This document shows positions 38,354 to 50,890 of a stretch of 64,000 bases of DNA, one piece after another. Each line of letters starts with the position of its first letter. Position 1 is the first letter of the stretch. Source of the DNA: Basidiobolus meristosporus CBS 931.73 (taxonomy: Eukaryota; Basidiobolomycota; Basidiobolomycetes; Basidiobolales; Basidiobolaceae); assembly GCA_002104905.1 (NCBI GenBank), contig MCFE01000080.1, forward strand, positions 116,152-180,151, written 5' to 3'. The notes under the pieces were generated by a model. It made no database searches, was not told the origin of the DNA, and was given only the letters and a program-made list of their open reading frames with translations. A program made the position numbers and the translations under genes.

Positions 38354-39879
38354 ATGCAACCGAATATAGTTCCCAACGGGAATACCAGACCCTCTAACGT
38401 AACTATGTTCCCTAGTGGTACAACTCAAATCAAGCGGCCTGACAATACCGCAGACACCCGAGTCTCACGAAGATCCAAACAGGCTCTGGAGGATATAAGC
38501 AATGTGAAGGTACAGCGAAAACTTTTCTTCGGTCTCAGGAGGGTTTTTTTTGTAACCAATGCTTTTCCTTCAGCCGGTGAAAAATAATGTACAAAAGCCA
38601 GAGATCGCCTCAGCGAAGCAAGCCTCACATCCTCAGGTGTCAAATCAACATGAGTTCACCACGGAAAGGACTCGAGCCTCAGACGAGGCCAAGGTGTTAA
38701 CCAGCTCTATGGCCACTTCCACCCCGGGGGAGAATGATTGTTGCACATCGAACGAGAGCACTGACTTTGTAGAATCGAAGGTAGCTAACCCTTCCTACGA
38801 TAAGGCAGAGTCGGATCATTCGGAATATAAACGCCCATCTGTGGAATTTGACGAGTTTATCGATATGAAGTCGGACGAAAACTCTTCTCACATGGACGAA
38901 AGAAGCGTGATTGCCAAGAAGGTCAAAACGGACCCCACTTATCATTGCGTGGAAGAGATGGATAAGAAAGATGTCTCCATGGTATCAGACTATGCAGACG
39001 ATATCTTCGAATACTGGAGAGAACTCGAGGTAGGCATGTTACTCTGTTCTTTTCCCTTGTGACGTTCCTAACGAACATCTGTATTAGCAAAAAATGAAAC
39101 CTAATCCCAATTATATGAGCTGTCAATCAGAGCTCGAATGGCACATGCGAGGCATCCTATTGGACTGGCTGGTTCAAGTTCACGAGCGCTTCGGAATGCT
39201 ACAGGAGACGCTATTTCTAAGCGTCAACTACATCGATAGGTTCCTTTCTTTAAAAGAGGTATCAATTGAGAAACTTCAGCTCGTTGGTACAACTGCACTT
39301 TTCATTGCGGCGAAGTATGAGGAGATCGCTGCACCAACCCTAAATGAGATGATCTACATGGTGGCCGGGACTTACACTTGTGATGAGCTCAAGAAAGCTG
39401 AACGATTCATGATTAATTTGTTGAATTACGAGCTTGGCTTCCCTGGACCACTCAGCTTTTTGAGAAGGATCTCCAAGGCTGATCATTATGACCCACAAGT
39501 GCGAACACTGGCCAAATACCTTATTGAAGTGACTATTATGTATGAATGCTTCATTGAATACACATCCTCTTTGATCGCCGCTGCTGGTTACTACTTATCT
39601 ATGGTCATGCTTGGAAAATCCACTTGGGTAAAGTATCGAGTGCTTAAACATTCTCGGCCATATATCTAATATGAGTATCTCTGTGTGTAGACTTTAGTAC
39701 ATGAGCACTATTCTGGGTTCGACGAAGAAGCGCTTCTACCTTGTGCCCGTGAACTATTAAGCTGTCTCGAAACACCTAGCCAGCATCTGAGTATCTACAA
39801 GAAATACGCGGAAGCGTCGTACATGCATGCATCCACATATGTTAACGAGTATTTGTCCTTGAACAAATACAGCCTATGA
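38354..39879 (+). CDS. B-type mitotic cyclin
   Basis: Four exons, 38354-38509, 38574-39029, 39088-39627 and 39691-39879, all phase 0, give 446 residues. Cyclin B binds and activates Cdk1 for G2/M. The cyclin box begins YADDIFEYWRELE and MRGILLDWLVQVHERF, then LFLSVNYIDRFLS and FIAAKYEEI. The C-terminal cyclin fold (ELGFPGPLSFLRR, AAAGYYLSMVML, HYSGF) follows. The N-terminal destruction box reads KQALEDISN, with Lys at the position where Arg is usual (RxALxxIxN). The linker is Ser/Glu-rich. The order of blocks is that of Clb/Cdc13. Confidence 0.94.
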
Positions 39880-40416
39880 CAGCCGAGTCTTCGATCTTCT
39901 GCTTCCAAGTTTCCAGGAACAATACGATGATTCGACCACAAAAGTATACCATAATTTGCTACGGTGAAGAAGGCCTTCCTGATCAGCTTACACTACCCCA
40001 GTCTCACTATTATTACAAGAATCTCAATTGGTTATATTTGAAGTTGTTCAACTTGACTATTTGTTGCAACCCTGTGATAAAAGCATTCATCCATTTAAAA
40101 TTAGACTAACCAATCTAATGAGTTTTGAATTAGAAGTATTCGCCATTTTTGAATAAAATCTTAATTAATCTGGACACAGCGTGATCACTACTGTCCAATC
40201 ACCACACGAACCGATATGACGAAAGAAACCAGCTTACTGAATAAATATTATTGTTTATATGTAGGTAAATATATAGCTTTCGATGGTGGCGTTTGGTAGA
40301 CGCGGGAGAGTATTGCCAATAAGTTATATAGCGCCTTGATATCGTCTAAACTACTAACTGTTGGGTGCAGGAAGATGGTACACACATCCACCAACCTGGG
40401 TTCTTCTCGGAGTGTC

Positions 40417-42669
40417 TCATACTGAGCCGTTCTTGGGATTTTCTGCAAGCTGGTCAATATCCATTGGTGTCGGTGTTTGAGTGGGACTATTATTTGTAGA
40501 CGTCAATGGTTCGTTCGGTATTTCGCCATCGATTTCCGTTTCCGCTTCTTGCCCATTAGCGTCCATTTTGTGATCGTCGTCTGGCTCTGACTTGACTTTG
40601 ACGTTGCTGTCCTCTCTAACAATTGGGTGACGATCAGCAGGAGCCGGAGTTGAGCCATCAGGTTTGTCCATTTCTGCCTCCACGAATTCGATCTCATTAT
40701 CGTAACGGGTAGAGGGTCCAGTAAGAGGAAACCCGACATGCTCGGAGTTCTGTGAAGTCACCTCCACTGCGGAAGTTTTATTGGCTTTACGCGCGCGATC
40801 ATTCATTTCCTTTTTGCGACTTCTTCTTGAAGAACGGGAACTCTGTTCTTTATAATTAACTTCATTCCGGCGGCCATCGTCATCTTCCGAATCGGACAGC
40901 TCCGTATCCGGAACAACTCGTGCGTCATATTGCTGTTTGGTAGCCCTCACGTTCGGGTCTCCATCCTCTTCCTCAGAAGAAAAGTCTCTGGGTACCTCTT
41001 GCATTTGGACAGAAGGGGCAAATGGGATTTGTCTCAAATTTTCTAGCACCTTCACCCGGATTTTCTCAAGGTATTCTCGTGTATTCAAGTTTTCCATATT
41101 GTTGGATGGAACATTAAGTTTATAATCGGGCCCGAAGTATTCGTAGTAATCATTATATGGTAGATCGTCATTCAATTCCTCATTTAAGATTACCCCAGTC
41201 TCATATGCCCAGGTACGGGAAACATTCCTAATGGTGTATCCACCACCGCCCAAGAATAGAAGAGGGACATTGAATCTTCTCATAAATTTGACACAGTGAC
41301 CATGCCCTAGTAATAAGATGTTCTAGAGCAATTAGAATCATATCTCGTATTCAATATTGGACAAAAACTAACCTTTCATAGATAGGTTGAAACAGCCTAA
41401 CCTATCTCCAGCCAAAGAGTCGGTTCCGCATTGCATCACAACTGCACCCGGCCTGTACCACTCCATAACATGGGTCATCACCTGAAAGTAAAATTTAACA
41501 AGAATACGATGCACAGGTCATTGGAAGGATTTTAGCCTCACCGACTCGAAAACCCCTTTGTAAGATTCGTCATTGATTCCGTCATGCAAAGGAAAGTTTA
41601 CAGCGTAGCTTTTCCCCTTTCCAATCCCGACATCCTGCGAGATTCACAAAAAAGCTTTACTACAAGGGCATTTGAGCGAATGTGGGTTCAATCGTACATC
41701 AATATCACCTGTACCAGGGAAATATTCCCCATATTTATGGAACGATACCGTCATGACTCGATCGGTGGTGTAGAAGGCCTCTTCAACACCATCCCCATGA
41801 TGGCAATCAATATCAATATATAGAACTCTCTGGTGATACCTACCAATACGCATATTTGTCAGCAGCCGAAATCATGCACATTTATCAGAATACCTCTTAC
41901 CTTAGTAACTCCAGGATTGCAAGCACAATATCGTTTACGTAGCAGAAGCCAGACGCTTCAGTTTTTTTGGCATGATGCAAGCCACCAGACCAGTTGATAA
42001 CGATATCCGACTCGCCTCTGTTGAGCTTATTGGCGCCGTCTTGATAGTAGTGGGCAATATAACAATTGATATGCAATGTTTCTGTTCAAGGTTCTTGCAA
42101 ATTAAAAGCACAAAAGATCATATAATGGTTTACCGATTGAACCACCAGCTGATATAGAGCAGAATTCGTATATGCCATCGAATACTGGACAATCATCACC
42201 TGATAAGACTACAATTATAAACATAATATAGTCAGCTGTAGCATAGTGGTTTCTTGCGACAAGAACACTGAGCATACATCTATTTTGGTGGGCCACCAGA
42301 TTTTCCATATTTTCTGGAGTCACCCTGTGGAGGAAATCTATATACTCATCTGAGTGGAAGCGGGTCATTTGTGTTTTGGTCGCACGAGTTGGTCTCTAGA
42401 TTAAGAACAAACTTAGGTTGCCGTTACGTCTATCCCAAGAAGCACTCTAGTGAAAGTCACCAATATTTCCATTTTTCTGTGTAGGCCATAGTTCACTACT
42501 AAGTTGTGGGTCATTCTCATACGGTGTGGCTTCATAGGATGTCCAGGGCCGTAAGAGTAATTTCCAACGTCAGCTATGGAACTAGTAATAAGGCTATCTT
42601 GACCTGCTAGCGTTGGACGATATAAGTCGACTTACCATCGTAATAATAGGAAACCCGCTCCTTCGACAT
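40417..42669 (-). CDS. Class I histone deacetylase, Rpd3 type
   Basis: A multi-exon gene (about nine exons). Exon 1 is 42636-42669 ([11 protein letters not shown]), exon 2 42461-42573, exon 3 from 42395, and the last exon covers 40417 to just upstream of 41283. The zinc-dependent deacetylase domain is complete: [35 protein letters not shown], the catalytic HH in SGGLHHAKK, the metal Asp and His in [21 protein letters not shown], and [14 protein letters not shown]. The C-terminal tail is long, acidic and Ser-rich, with a basic patch ([10 protein letters not shown]) and a sumoylation-like VKSEP. Family members remove acetyl groups from histones in Sin3-type complexes in the nucleus. The family assignment is certain; Rpd3 rather than Hos2 rests on overall resemblance and tail. 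Confidence 0.93.
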
Positions 42670-43359
42670 GTTGATGGTGCAGTTTGGTAGTGAAAAGGTA
42701 TCAAAAGGTGCACGTATGTCTGTGACTTCTTTCAATGCTCCCAGCATTGCTGCTTGAACACTGATTCCCACATCCAACTCTATCACATGATCAATGCCTA
42801 TTCATTCTGCTTCAATAACCTCCACTGTATCAGAGTAAGGTACATACAATTGGCTGATTGGTTTAAGCTTTTGATGCTGCCACTACTTGATCTATCCAAA
42901 AAAGATCAATTGAATATCAATGAACCTACAACAATTACGAAATATTCTCCATATGACCATTGACGGGATTCTGGTACCAAGATAAATGCTGATGATGTGC
43001 AGCTTATAATTGGATTGGTATCATTTGTGTTATGACCTAAGCTTTTAAATCTACGAATGGCGCGGACGTATTCCGGATATGATTTGATCTCGACAAAGTG
43101 CTTGATCACTTTCATAATAGAAACCATTAGGCAAGCAGGTTTCCAGCCATTCGATGATGTCGAGGTACTAAAATAAAATAGGCCGTAGTTACATCCACAT
43201 ACATCTTGTTTTGGTTTCTCTTCGATCTACGGGATTTCGTGTATTCCTTCTCCCTTATTGAGCTCGTACTATTCCTCCTGACACTTGTAGAATCTGCCCC
43301 TCTTTACCTTGCTACCAGCTCTACCACATTCGCTTTTTCTTAATTGCCCTATATCTTTT
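42670..43359. other. Short region between divergent HDAC and dysferlin-domain genes
   Basis: Must contain both promoters. A minus-strand frame at 42906-43127 (IMKVIKHFVEIKSYPEYVRAI) with an acceptor-like site at about 43170 looks faintly coding, but no family was recognised and no start or partner exon is convincing. Confidence 0.3.
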
Positions 43360-44358
43360 ATGTCCATGCTGGAGGACGACCTGGAGCGTGGACTCACCGT
43401 AGAAGTTTTGTATGAAAATCAGAGAGGGTATGGTCTCCTCGTCTTCGAGTGTTACCCTGGCTAACATTAATTATATTCTTGCTCTGACTATCCTAGACTG
43501 TGGATTTGTGGGACGCCTCATTTCAGCCATAGAATGTAAGAGATTTTGAGAAGTCCCACTTAAAGACAAAGACTAACGTATAGGCTCATTTAGGTTAAAT
43601 CCTTTCGATAGTGCACCCTGGACTGACAAGTTCCAACGGTAAGAGTACCATTTTTGTTCCTAGGGGCCTCCTTTCTAACTTTTATGACAGGTTCTCACCA
43701 GTTGATATACATTCAGCCCAGCTTCCTGACCCGAGTTGGGATTGGGTAGGGGGTTCTTTAGAAGTATCCATAAATGCTCTCAACTAAAACTGCAATTGCT
43801 TCTGATAAGGCTGACCCATACTGGTATATTGACTCGTCCGGAGATATAGATGAAGAAGGCTGGGAATACGCTTTCATGTTCGGGTCCAATTCATGGCATG
43901 GTATATTGCAGCTCCTGAACAGTTGCCATTAAGGAACATTTGTATCTAAACCAGGACTGGACTTAGGCGATTTTAGATTCTTCCGGTCATTTGTTCGACG
44001 AAGAAGGTGGATTCGACATCGTAAACTGAAGGTTGGTACGAACCCACCTAGTGCAACATTTGTCACACCATGCCTAACTACAATCTCTTTGCAGGATCAC
44101 AAACCTACTTTTGCCGATCGGCAAATGAGATACATAACGCCAAACAGCCCGGACAAGAGTGAGGAAGATACCCCTATCAAGTCCAAGGGCATCGTTGCCA
44201 AGCTTAGAGAATGCCGGATCGATCGTGAACGTTTCATTATAATCGACGAGTATCTAAAGTTGACGAATAAGATAGAGCTTCAGGAGAAGGTACAGTGCTT
44301 ATCGTACGATTATGTCCTCAGTCTTGCAACTAACGAGCAACCATTGACAGATCCATGA
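43360..44358 (+). CDS. Dysferlin-domain protein (Spo73/peroxin-like)
   Basis: Seven short exons can be joined. Starting at ATG 43360, exons end before the donors at about 43428, 43540, 43637, 43747, 43900 and 44034; the last exon starts after TTGCAG at about 44095 and ends at TGA 44356-44358. The protein, about 215 residues, starts MSMLEDDLERGLTVEVLYEN. It has DysF-N/DysF-C elements: QRGLWICGTPHFSHR, LNPFDSAPWTD, LPDPSWDW, WYIDSSGDIDEEGWEYAF and SFVRRRRWIRHRKLK. Such domains occur in yeast Pex30-32 and the sporulation protein Spo73. No membrane segment is present, which favours the Spo73-like soluble class. The role is inferred: membrane shaping or spore-wall membrane development. Confidence 0.82.
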
Positions 44359-45440
44359 AATCCTATGTACTTTGAATTACTCTTCAAGCAGGTCCCGGTT
44401 TATGTCGGTAGGTTTCAGAAGGATTCAATGGTCATACATTCGTGACTCTCAACTGGTTTTTTGTGCTAGATGGTAAATCAACGGTTTCCAGATATCGATA
44501 TCTCGAAATATCTGAACGAATTTGATTTCTATTCCGATTACAAAATGGTGGTCAAAGGTACCTAGATCGTGTAAGGATCGTGACGCAGCCTCGGTCCACA
44601 CCGCCGTTCACAACCTGAGGTGCCTACCAACTGTTGAAACATGGCCAGGTTTCAGCTGTGCACCATGTTAGATATGACTGCCATTTCAAGAACTCTAATT
44701 CCCAGCTATCATTAACCTGTCAGTAAAATCTGCCATTTCAGCCACTTGTGCCTTTCTTATTTACCAATGGGGCTCCATTAATGATGTAGGTAGGCGAGAA
44801 GTGGGTTTTGCATGGATATCTGGATTAGGCAAACTGACGACCAAATAGGGAAGCCAATATTCCATTGGCACGTTGAATTACACCATGACCATGACGTTCA
44901 GATTCATAAGCTATGAATAATACTTTTTTAGCAAGCGGGTGCGTTCACCAACCAAAGCGTAGACTTTAGGACCTGGGAATAGACATCATTCGTCCATGTA
45001 TAGCTCATATTAAACTTTCAATAAAGATATCCAGGTCATGGTTAGTGTGCAAATAATGATATGATGGATAGTGGTGACTGAATCTAGATAACTCGGATCG
45101 AGTTTCCCCCAAGTACTTGTGTGTACAAATCCTCGAATCAGAAGCTCCTAGCTCCCAAGAACGAACGTGGGATAAAAGTGCCACTGCAAGTGCCATACTT
45201 GCCAAACCCACTCAGGCCATGGCAAATGGTTGATAAGTTTGCTAGATATCCAAATAGAGCTACAAGCGGATGGTCATTGGGGCCTTTGCACAAATTCACA
45301 GGGTGGGTCCGATTAATTCCACCTTCGGTGGACACTTTATTGACATCTGGTCTGCTACGGGAGTATATACAATGCTCTTGATAGAGATTTTCCCACTTGA
45401 AATAGTTGAATTGATAGTAACTTTGTACTAGAAGCATAAT
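44359..45440. other. Intergenic, nothing recognised
   Basis: No domain is recognised in short frames such as 45121-45381. The right end is the 3' flank of the RING gene on the other strand. Confidence 0.4.
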
Positions 45441-46625
45441 TTACAGAGAGTTGGTTGCAACGGAGGCTTCTGTATCGGCACTTTCGTTAAACTCAATATC
45501 CCGTTTACACAACGGACACGTACGATTCAGCTTTAGCCACTCATCAATGCAATGGATATGAAAGTAATGGAAGCATCTCATCTCTCGCAAGTTCTCTCCG
45601 TCGTTGTATTCTTCCAAGCAAATACAGCATACGGCGTCCTCCTCCGATAGATTGACCGTGCCCTTAATGTTGATTTCTCTTCCCTCTTCCGCTTTCGACT
45701 TTCCTTTGTGATTGTTCCGCTTAAAGATTTTAAGAACCACTCGAAAGAATAGATTAGGCTGAGACGTGCCTCTCTGCGGGGCTGTGAGGTAAGTGAGTTC
45801 GGCTGGATTTTTGGTTGCTGTAGTGTCAGGGCCTTCTGCTTCTTTGTTGGCTTTGTCGTATTTCACTATGTTGAGTTTTGCGATGCTCTCTTCATTTGCT
45901 CCGGTCTCCAAAACCTCCCCAATCCTCAAGGCTCGTAAGATAATAAGTACGCATGGTAAGCACAATATAACTGTGCACAGCAGAATTGGCACGATAATCT
46001 TTAAATAGCCTATGATCACCAGCGCCAGGGTCAATCCATACAATTCCGTGGAGCTCGCCCCACACCTGTCGGAGGAGAATACAAGATAGTTCCCGACCAG
46101 GAAAAGGATTGTTCCGAAAAGATCCAATATGCTTCTACTACGATTTACCGCCCCCAACAAAATGGAGCCCGACAGACGTGGGTTGCGGCCGTCCGGGTGC
46201 AGATAGTACACACAAACCAAAGGAATATAAATAAAGAGACGGAAAGCACTGGAGAATAGATAAAAATGGTAGAGTGTCTGGCAGCTATCGAACGTAGAAA
46301 TGCTCAGCACCGTAATGATGGCAACGAGCTATTTTTACGCAAACGTTAGCTTAGTTTGGAGGCGAGCAAAAAGTCCTCAGAACAATGCAATTACCTGTAA
46401 TATCATCATGAACAGGGAGAACGTCAGAACCACTTTGTAGTAACGTGAGATAGATCGGTATCGGTGCAAAACATAGCCAAACCAGTTCCTTCTAGGCTCT
46501 ACAATCTGTTGGGCATTGTGTTCCGTAACCGAAACAACGGACCTCGTTGAAGATAGTGGAGAAAGATTAACGTCAACCAAGGGTATAGTGAAGCTGTTGT
46601 CATTGGTGTTGTTAGTTATCCTCAT
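45441..46625 (-). CDS. Multi-pass membrane RING-H2 E3 ubiquitin ligase
   Basis: Two exons, 46395-46625 and 45441-46328, phase 0, give 372 residues. Four to five membrane helices are evident (VVLTFSLFMMILQ region, LFIYIPLVCVYYL, ILDLFGTILFLVGNYLVF, IVPILLCTVILCLPCVLII). A cytosolic linker rich in Lys and Glu follows, then a C3H2C3 RING finger: CCICLEEY, MRCFHYFHIHCIDEWL, CPLC. The architecture (N-terminal helices, C-terminal RING-H2) is that of fungal and plant membrane ubiquitin ligases acting at ER, Golgi or vacuole. Substrates cannot be inferred. Confidence 0.9.
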
Positions 46626-47309
46626 TATAGAGAAACCTAGACGATAGCAAGGAGAGAAGGGGATGTGGAATTATAGACGATTCCAAGTATATTTTCATTG
46701 ATAGACGGCATGAGAGTCAAATTCCATTTAGGATCGATACTATTATTGCGTGTGTGTTACAAGTCCATGAAGTGATATGGAGATATGCTCGTCTGTGTGC
46801 TACTCTCCCTTCATTGGTGAATCCGTCGTTAACACTACTTGAGAATGTTCATAATTCTGGGATGTTTCTGGCCCTTATCCCAGTCCAATTAGATCAAGCT
46901 GTACTGAAATACCTAGTCACGCGACAAGATGTTTTCAGTCAAGATTCATCTCCATGAAGGAGGCGTTGAAGTCATAGACCTCTAAATATCTTGGCACGGT
47001 GATGGTGACCGCGGCATAAAACTTGCCACGCAGAAAAGATTTCTCTGCCATGCAATCCGGTGGATTGTTTTCGGAGCAGAGTCAGCTACCTTGTGGGTCA
47101 AGTTATTTTATAAGGGTTATACGTGCCAGTACCGGTACCAGTTAAGGAAGGTGGGTGTTTAGGGCTGTATATAGTCGTCGCATAGTTACATCAATATCTG
47201 GTGGTAATGTAAGTGGGGGCCTGTGTGATTACTGAGTATGTCGATGTACGGTACGTGCTTGTCTGATACAAGAGCCACTTTGAATAAATATTGTTCTTTG
47301 TGCATTGGT
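46626..47309. other. Intergenic, nothing recognised
   Basis: Promoter of the RING gene at the left and 3' flank of the SH3 protein at the right. No other content is recognised. Confidence 0.4.
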
Positions 47310-48608
47310 TTACTGGTAAGAATTCCCAGTGACGCAAGTCCTGGGAAACCCACCAATGACAGAGTTGGTGGTAAGGTTGAATCCAATCAGCCAGTCCAAT
47401 CCCAACTCATCAGTGATCGCCATTTCGTCTCCAACGCTAACGTCTATTTCACCATCCTGCCGCGACTTGTACGGCAAAATGGCCGACATCACAAATGAAT
47501 AGTCAGGCAGTACCTCGGTTTCATTCAGTAGGCTATTCGAAGTACTGCTGGAGCTCCGATTTTGATGCTGCTTGGTTCCTCGCAGCGGGACAACCGATAG
47601 TCGATATATCGTTGGTTTAGGATAGGCCGTACGAGTGGTGGTGGTAACAGAGGAATCGCCTGGACTACGTGTTAGTACACATATTGACTAGGCAAGACCA
47701 TTGGTATTGGTGTCTACCTTCTAATAATAGCTGTGGGGTAGAAGATGGTTGGACACCAGCTCTGCTGCGACCTGAGATGACGGCAGGGTGCATGCTTGGA
47801 TGCATCCGGCTTTCATGCACATTGTTAGATAAGAATGGGCTTGATTGTACCATTCTGGGCGATGTTTGTGCGTCATGCAAGTCCACGTAGCCTAGGATTC
47901 AAATACAGGGTTAGGTGATACAGAGAGGGTGACTTGATGTCAAGTGCTACCTTGTGAGCCTCTTGCAGACTTCGGCCACCTGTTGGCCTGGCGGCGTTTT
48001 ATGTACAAATATATAAGCGCTCCCCCAACGAAACTGATAATTAATACCGTGGCAATGATGATGCCAATTCCAGCGGCAGGTGGTAAACCCATGAGAGGTT
48101 TAGGGGAATCCATCGACTGCTCGATTTTATTGCTTCCTGTGGTCCCAGGAGATCCAGTCTGCTTAGGAGAGTATGGTGTCGAGAGTGTTCTGGCAGGGGG
48201 CACTAATTGTGCTGCTATACCACAACCGCCGTTAGTCTGGATGGCTTAAAGCAGTAAGCAAAGCTAGTGAAGCATAGAGCATACATGATTGGGTAATAGA
48301 TGCCAAATCAGGACTTGCTGCTGGCGCACTATTCTGCATTGACGGGGCAGGCTTGGGCTCTGTGACTGGTGTAGCGCCAGGCTCATTAAAAGTGCTGCTC
48401 ATTAATTTGCCATCCCTTCTTCTGTGCCGGTAGGGCATAGCAGTGGGCGTTGAACTACAACAATGACGAGTGCTGGTGTTAGCTATGGGCATTACCTAAG
48501 CATATTCGGTGATACATACGAATACAACGAAATATCTAGACTGCCAATCATATCAGATGAATGATCATCCCAACACCGGGAGAAATCAGTGCTCTTTGCT
48601 GAAGACAT
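47310..48608 (-). CDS. Fus1-like single-pass membrane protein with C-terminal SH3 domain
   Basis: Five exons on the minus strand can be joined in one frame from ATG 48608 (MSSAKSTDFSRCWDD) to TAA 47310-47312. The first intron donor is GTATGT after a TC; the others have short GT-AG introns near 48280, 47940 and 47700. The protein has no cleavable signal peptide. It has a Ser/Thr/Pro-rich outer segment (PPARTLSTPYSPKQTGSPG), one membrane helix (GIGIIIATVLIISFVGGALIYLY) with a following KRRQANR stop-transfer, and a Ser-rich tail. The C-terminal SH3 domain reads YSFVMSAILPYKSRQDGE, then VGDEMAI, LDWLIGFNL and GGFPRTCV. This architecture is that of yeast Fus1, which acts in cell fusion at the polarised membrane. 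The fusion role here is inferred from architecture only. Confidence 0.85.
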
Positions 48609-49948
48609 AATAGAAAGTTCCTATATGTGACGAATATTCGGATATCAACTTCAGCCTCCAGACCAGCAGGATAGTATGCAGAGTGCGCAAGCAATATGGC
48701 CTATCTTGTTTACAAAATAGCCCACAACTAGAAGGTAGGATGGACTGTGGTGATAGACTCAAGGATGGGATATTACTAAATAAAGCCTAGCTATGATTCT
48801 TCGAACCCCAAGAGCACGCACATGTTTATATAGAAGATAGGGTGAGCGGGGATTTCTTGATAAAATTGCAACTGTGAGGTGGGGTAAAGTGGTGCAGAGT
48901 CACAAGCGGGGGCCTGAGATGCCTGAAGCTCCATGCAGTGAAGTGCTGGCTGCCTGCTTTTGTTTTCCGAGAAACTACGTGCGGGTGATGACTGGCCAAT
49001 ACACCAAGAGCTTGGTGAACACCGCTGTTACTTAGACAGTAGATATCAAGTGTTTCATATTCTTATTGGCGTCGTTTATCACACATCCTAACCCCCAGCG
49101 TGATGTTATCAGTGCTAGGACATGCAACCAACGGATCTTGTTTCTTGTATGGGTCCTTCTTCGCCGCATAGCAAGCACATTGTAGCACCTCACTTACATT
49201 ACCCTTGAGCCGGACATAAACCAGCGCTCATCGCCAGCAACTTCTATCGTGTTAATTTTGTTTAGGTCAGTGAATTGTCATGATGATTTCCTGTTGCCTA
49301 GTAGAGCTTTACACCGCCAGCAGAATATTCTCCGTAACAACATCATACGAGGTGAAGCATCATGGACATTTAACTATTGAATAGCGTAGGATGCTTGCAT
49401 GCTCTGTGCTGGCTGATGGTTCATGATTAAAGAGGATTTAGAAACATACAAGCAGCACTCGTGCGTATCCCTAGGATCGATTTATTATTTGGCTGATCCA
49501 ACCGTATCACTGCTCAGCGAAAAACAGAGAGAAATACGCAACAACGACTCTAGAGTTATCCTTCAATCGAAAACAATAAGATCCGCCCGACGTTACCAGG
49601 GCAGTGGGCCTGGTGGGCAACATAACTCTCGATACTATAGGTGTCACTTCTCAATTTACTTGCAGCTAACATAGTTGTGGACCCTTCAGCACCACCAATC
49701 CCGCAAACACTGTATAAGCGAGTGTCTCAGAAATTTGGCCCCGTCTGCAATCTGAAACTCAGTCACTTGTTTGTAATTCCAAGGTCAATAAACTTACACT
49801 TTGGTTTCGATTCACAGGGGCTACACCATATCAGCATGGTGCGGTCTATTGGCTGGTCTCAACAGAGTCGGCTCTTGACGTCTCAAATATTAATACTTGT
49901 TAGCTGCCATGCTAGATCCATAACCACTGTAATAACCAGTATCTTGCA
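48609..49948. other. Intergenic with an unassigned frame
   Basis: A plus-strand frame at 49423-49674 contains RRYQGSGPGGQHNSR, resembling the GGQ motif of class I release factors. It has only this short similarity and a possible 3' splice acceptor (TTACTTGCAG) at its end. No upstream exon was identified. The rest is featureless. Confidence 0.35.
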
Positions 49949-50890
49949 ATGTATTTGGCGAGCAATCTTTCCTACAACATCATTTTATGGCGTCGCTTTC
50001 ATATCGTGATATTTCTGGTACTGCTGCTCGTTGGAGTCATGAATGCCCAGCGAGATATCGCACCACGTTTCATACAAAGCTTAACCTTCACAACAAAACT
50101 CAAGAAACTACATGTTCTACTCCTTGGTGATTCGATTACTGCCGGGTGGACCCAGGGAGGCTGGGCTATTCATAGCTATGGGATCAAATTCCAAAAGCTA
50201 CTCAATGAAGAGGGGTACAACGTTAAGGTTTGTTGCTTTCTAACTCTGGGTATGAATCAATCTGAGAACTATTGCATAGGTAGAGATACGAGGGATTCCT
50301 GGTGAGGCAGTCTTAGGTTCTATGACCCAAACGACTAGGGTCATTTTAGACAACGCGGAAAGCTTAGGTCGACACTTTGACTATGCTATCGTTTTGGCGG
50401 GAACAAATGACGTATTTCAAGGTTATCCTGCTCATAGAATTGTGGAAGGCTTGAAGTATATGTATGACAGGATTCGGCGGCATGGGGCCAAGCTCATGAT
50501 CTTGACAATTCCAGAATTCAATTGGGCAAGTTGTACTTGATGAAGAGATCGAGCTAGATTGGAGTTCTCATATAAATATATAGGATAGAGTAAATAAGAA
50601 TGAGCCGCAACGAAGATTAGTGAATGCCTACTTACGGTAGTATGCATTCAGCCACGAATCTCTCATACTATTGACTAAGCCTATGCACATTATTTAGAAC
50701 CTTTGTAGCTGAACAAAACTCGACTGATCTATATTTGTATGATTTTGCGCGGGCTTTTCCGCTTCGTTCTTTGGACGCCAATACTCGGAGTAAATTGTGG
50801 GACATGGATAATATACATCCTAGTGTTTTAGGCTATGATGTGATGGGGGACAAGATTCATACCGAGTTTAGGAGATTCGTACAGCAATAG
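49949..50890 (+). CDS. SGNH/GDSL-type hydrolase, membrane-anchored or secreted
   Basis: Four exons can be joined. Exon 1 begins at ATG 49949 and ends with the codons for YNVK before GTTTGT at about 50229. Exon 2 runs from about 50280 to 50530, a small exon lies at about 50578-50637, and the last exon runs from about 50697 to TAG 50888-50890. A signal anchor (FHIVIFLVLLLVGVM) starts the protein. SGNH blocks are visible: block I LLLGDSIT with the nucleophile Ser, block III LAGTND with Asn, and block V DNIHPSVLGY with the catalytic Asp and His. The family includes esterases and lipases of extracellular substrates; the substrate is unknown. The donor of intron 2 is the least certain boundary. Confidence 0.75.
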
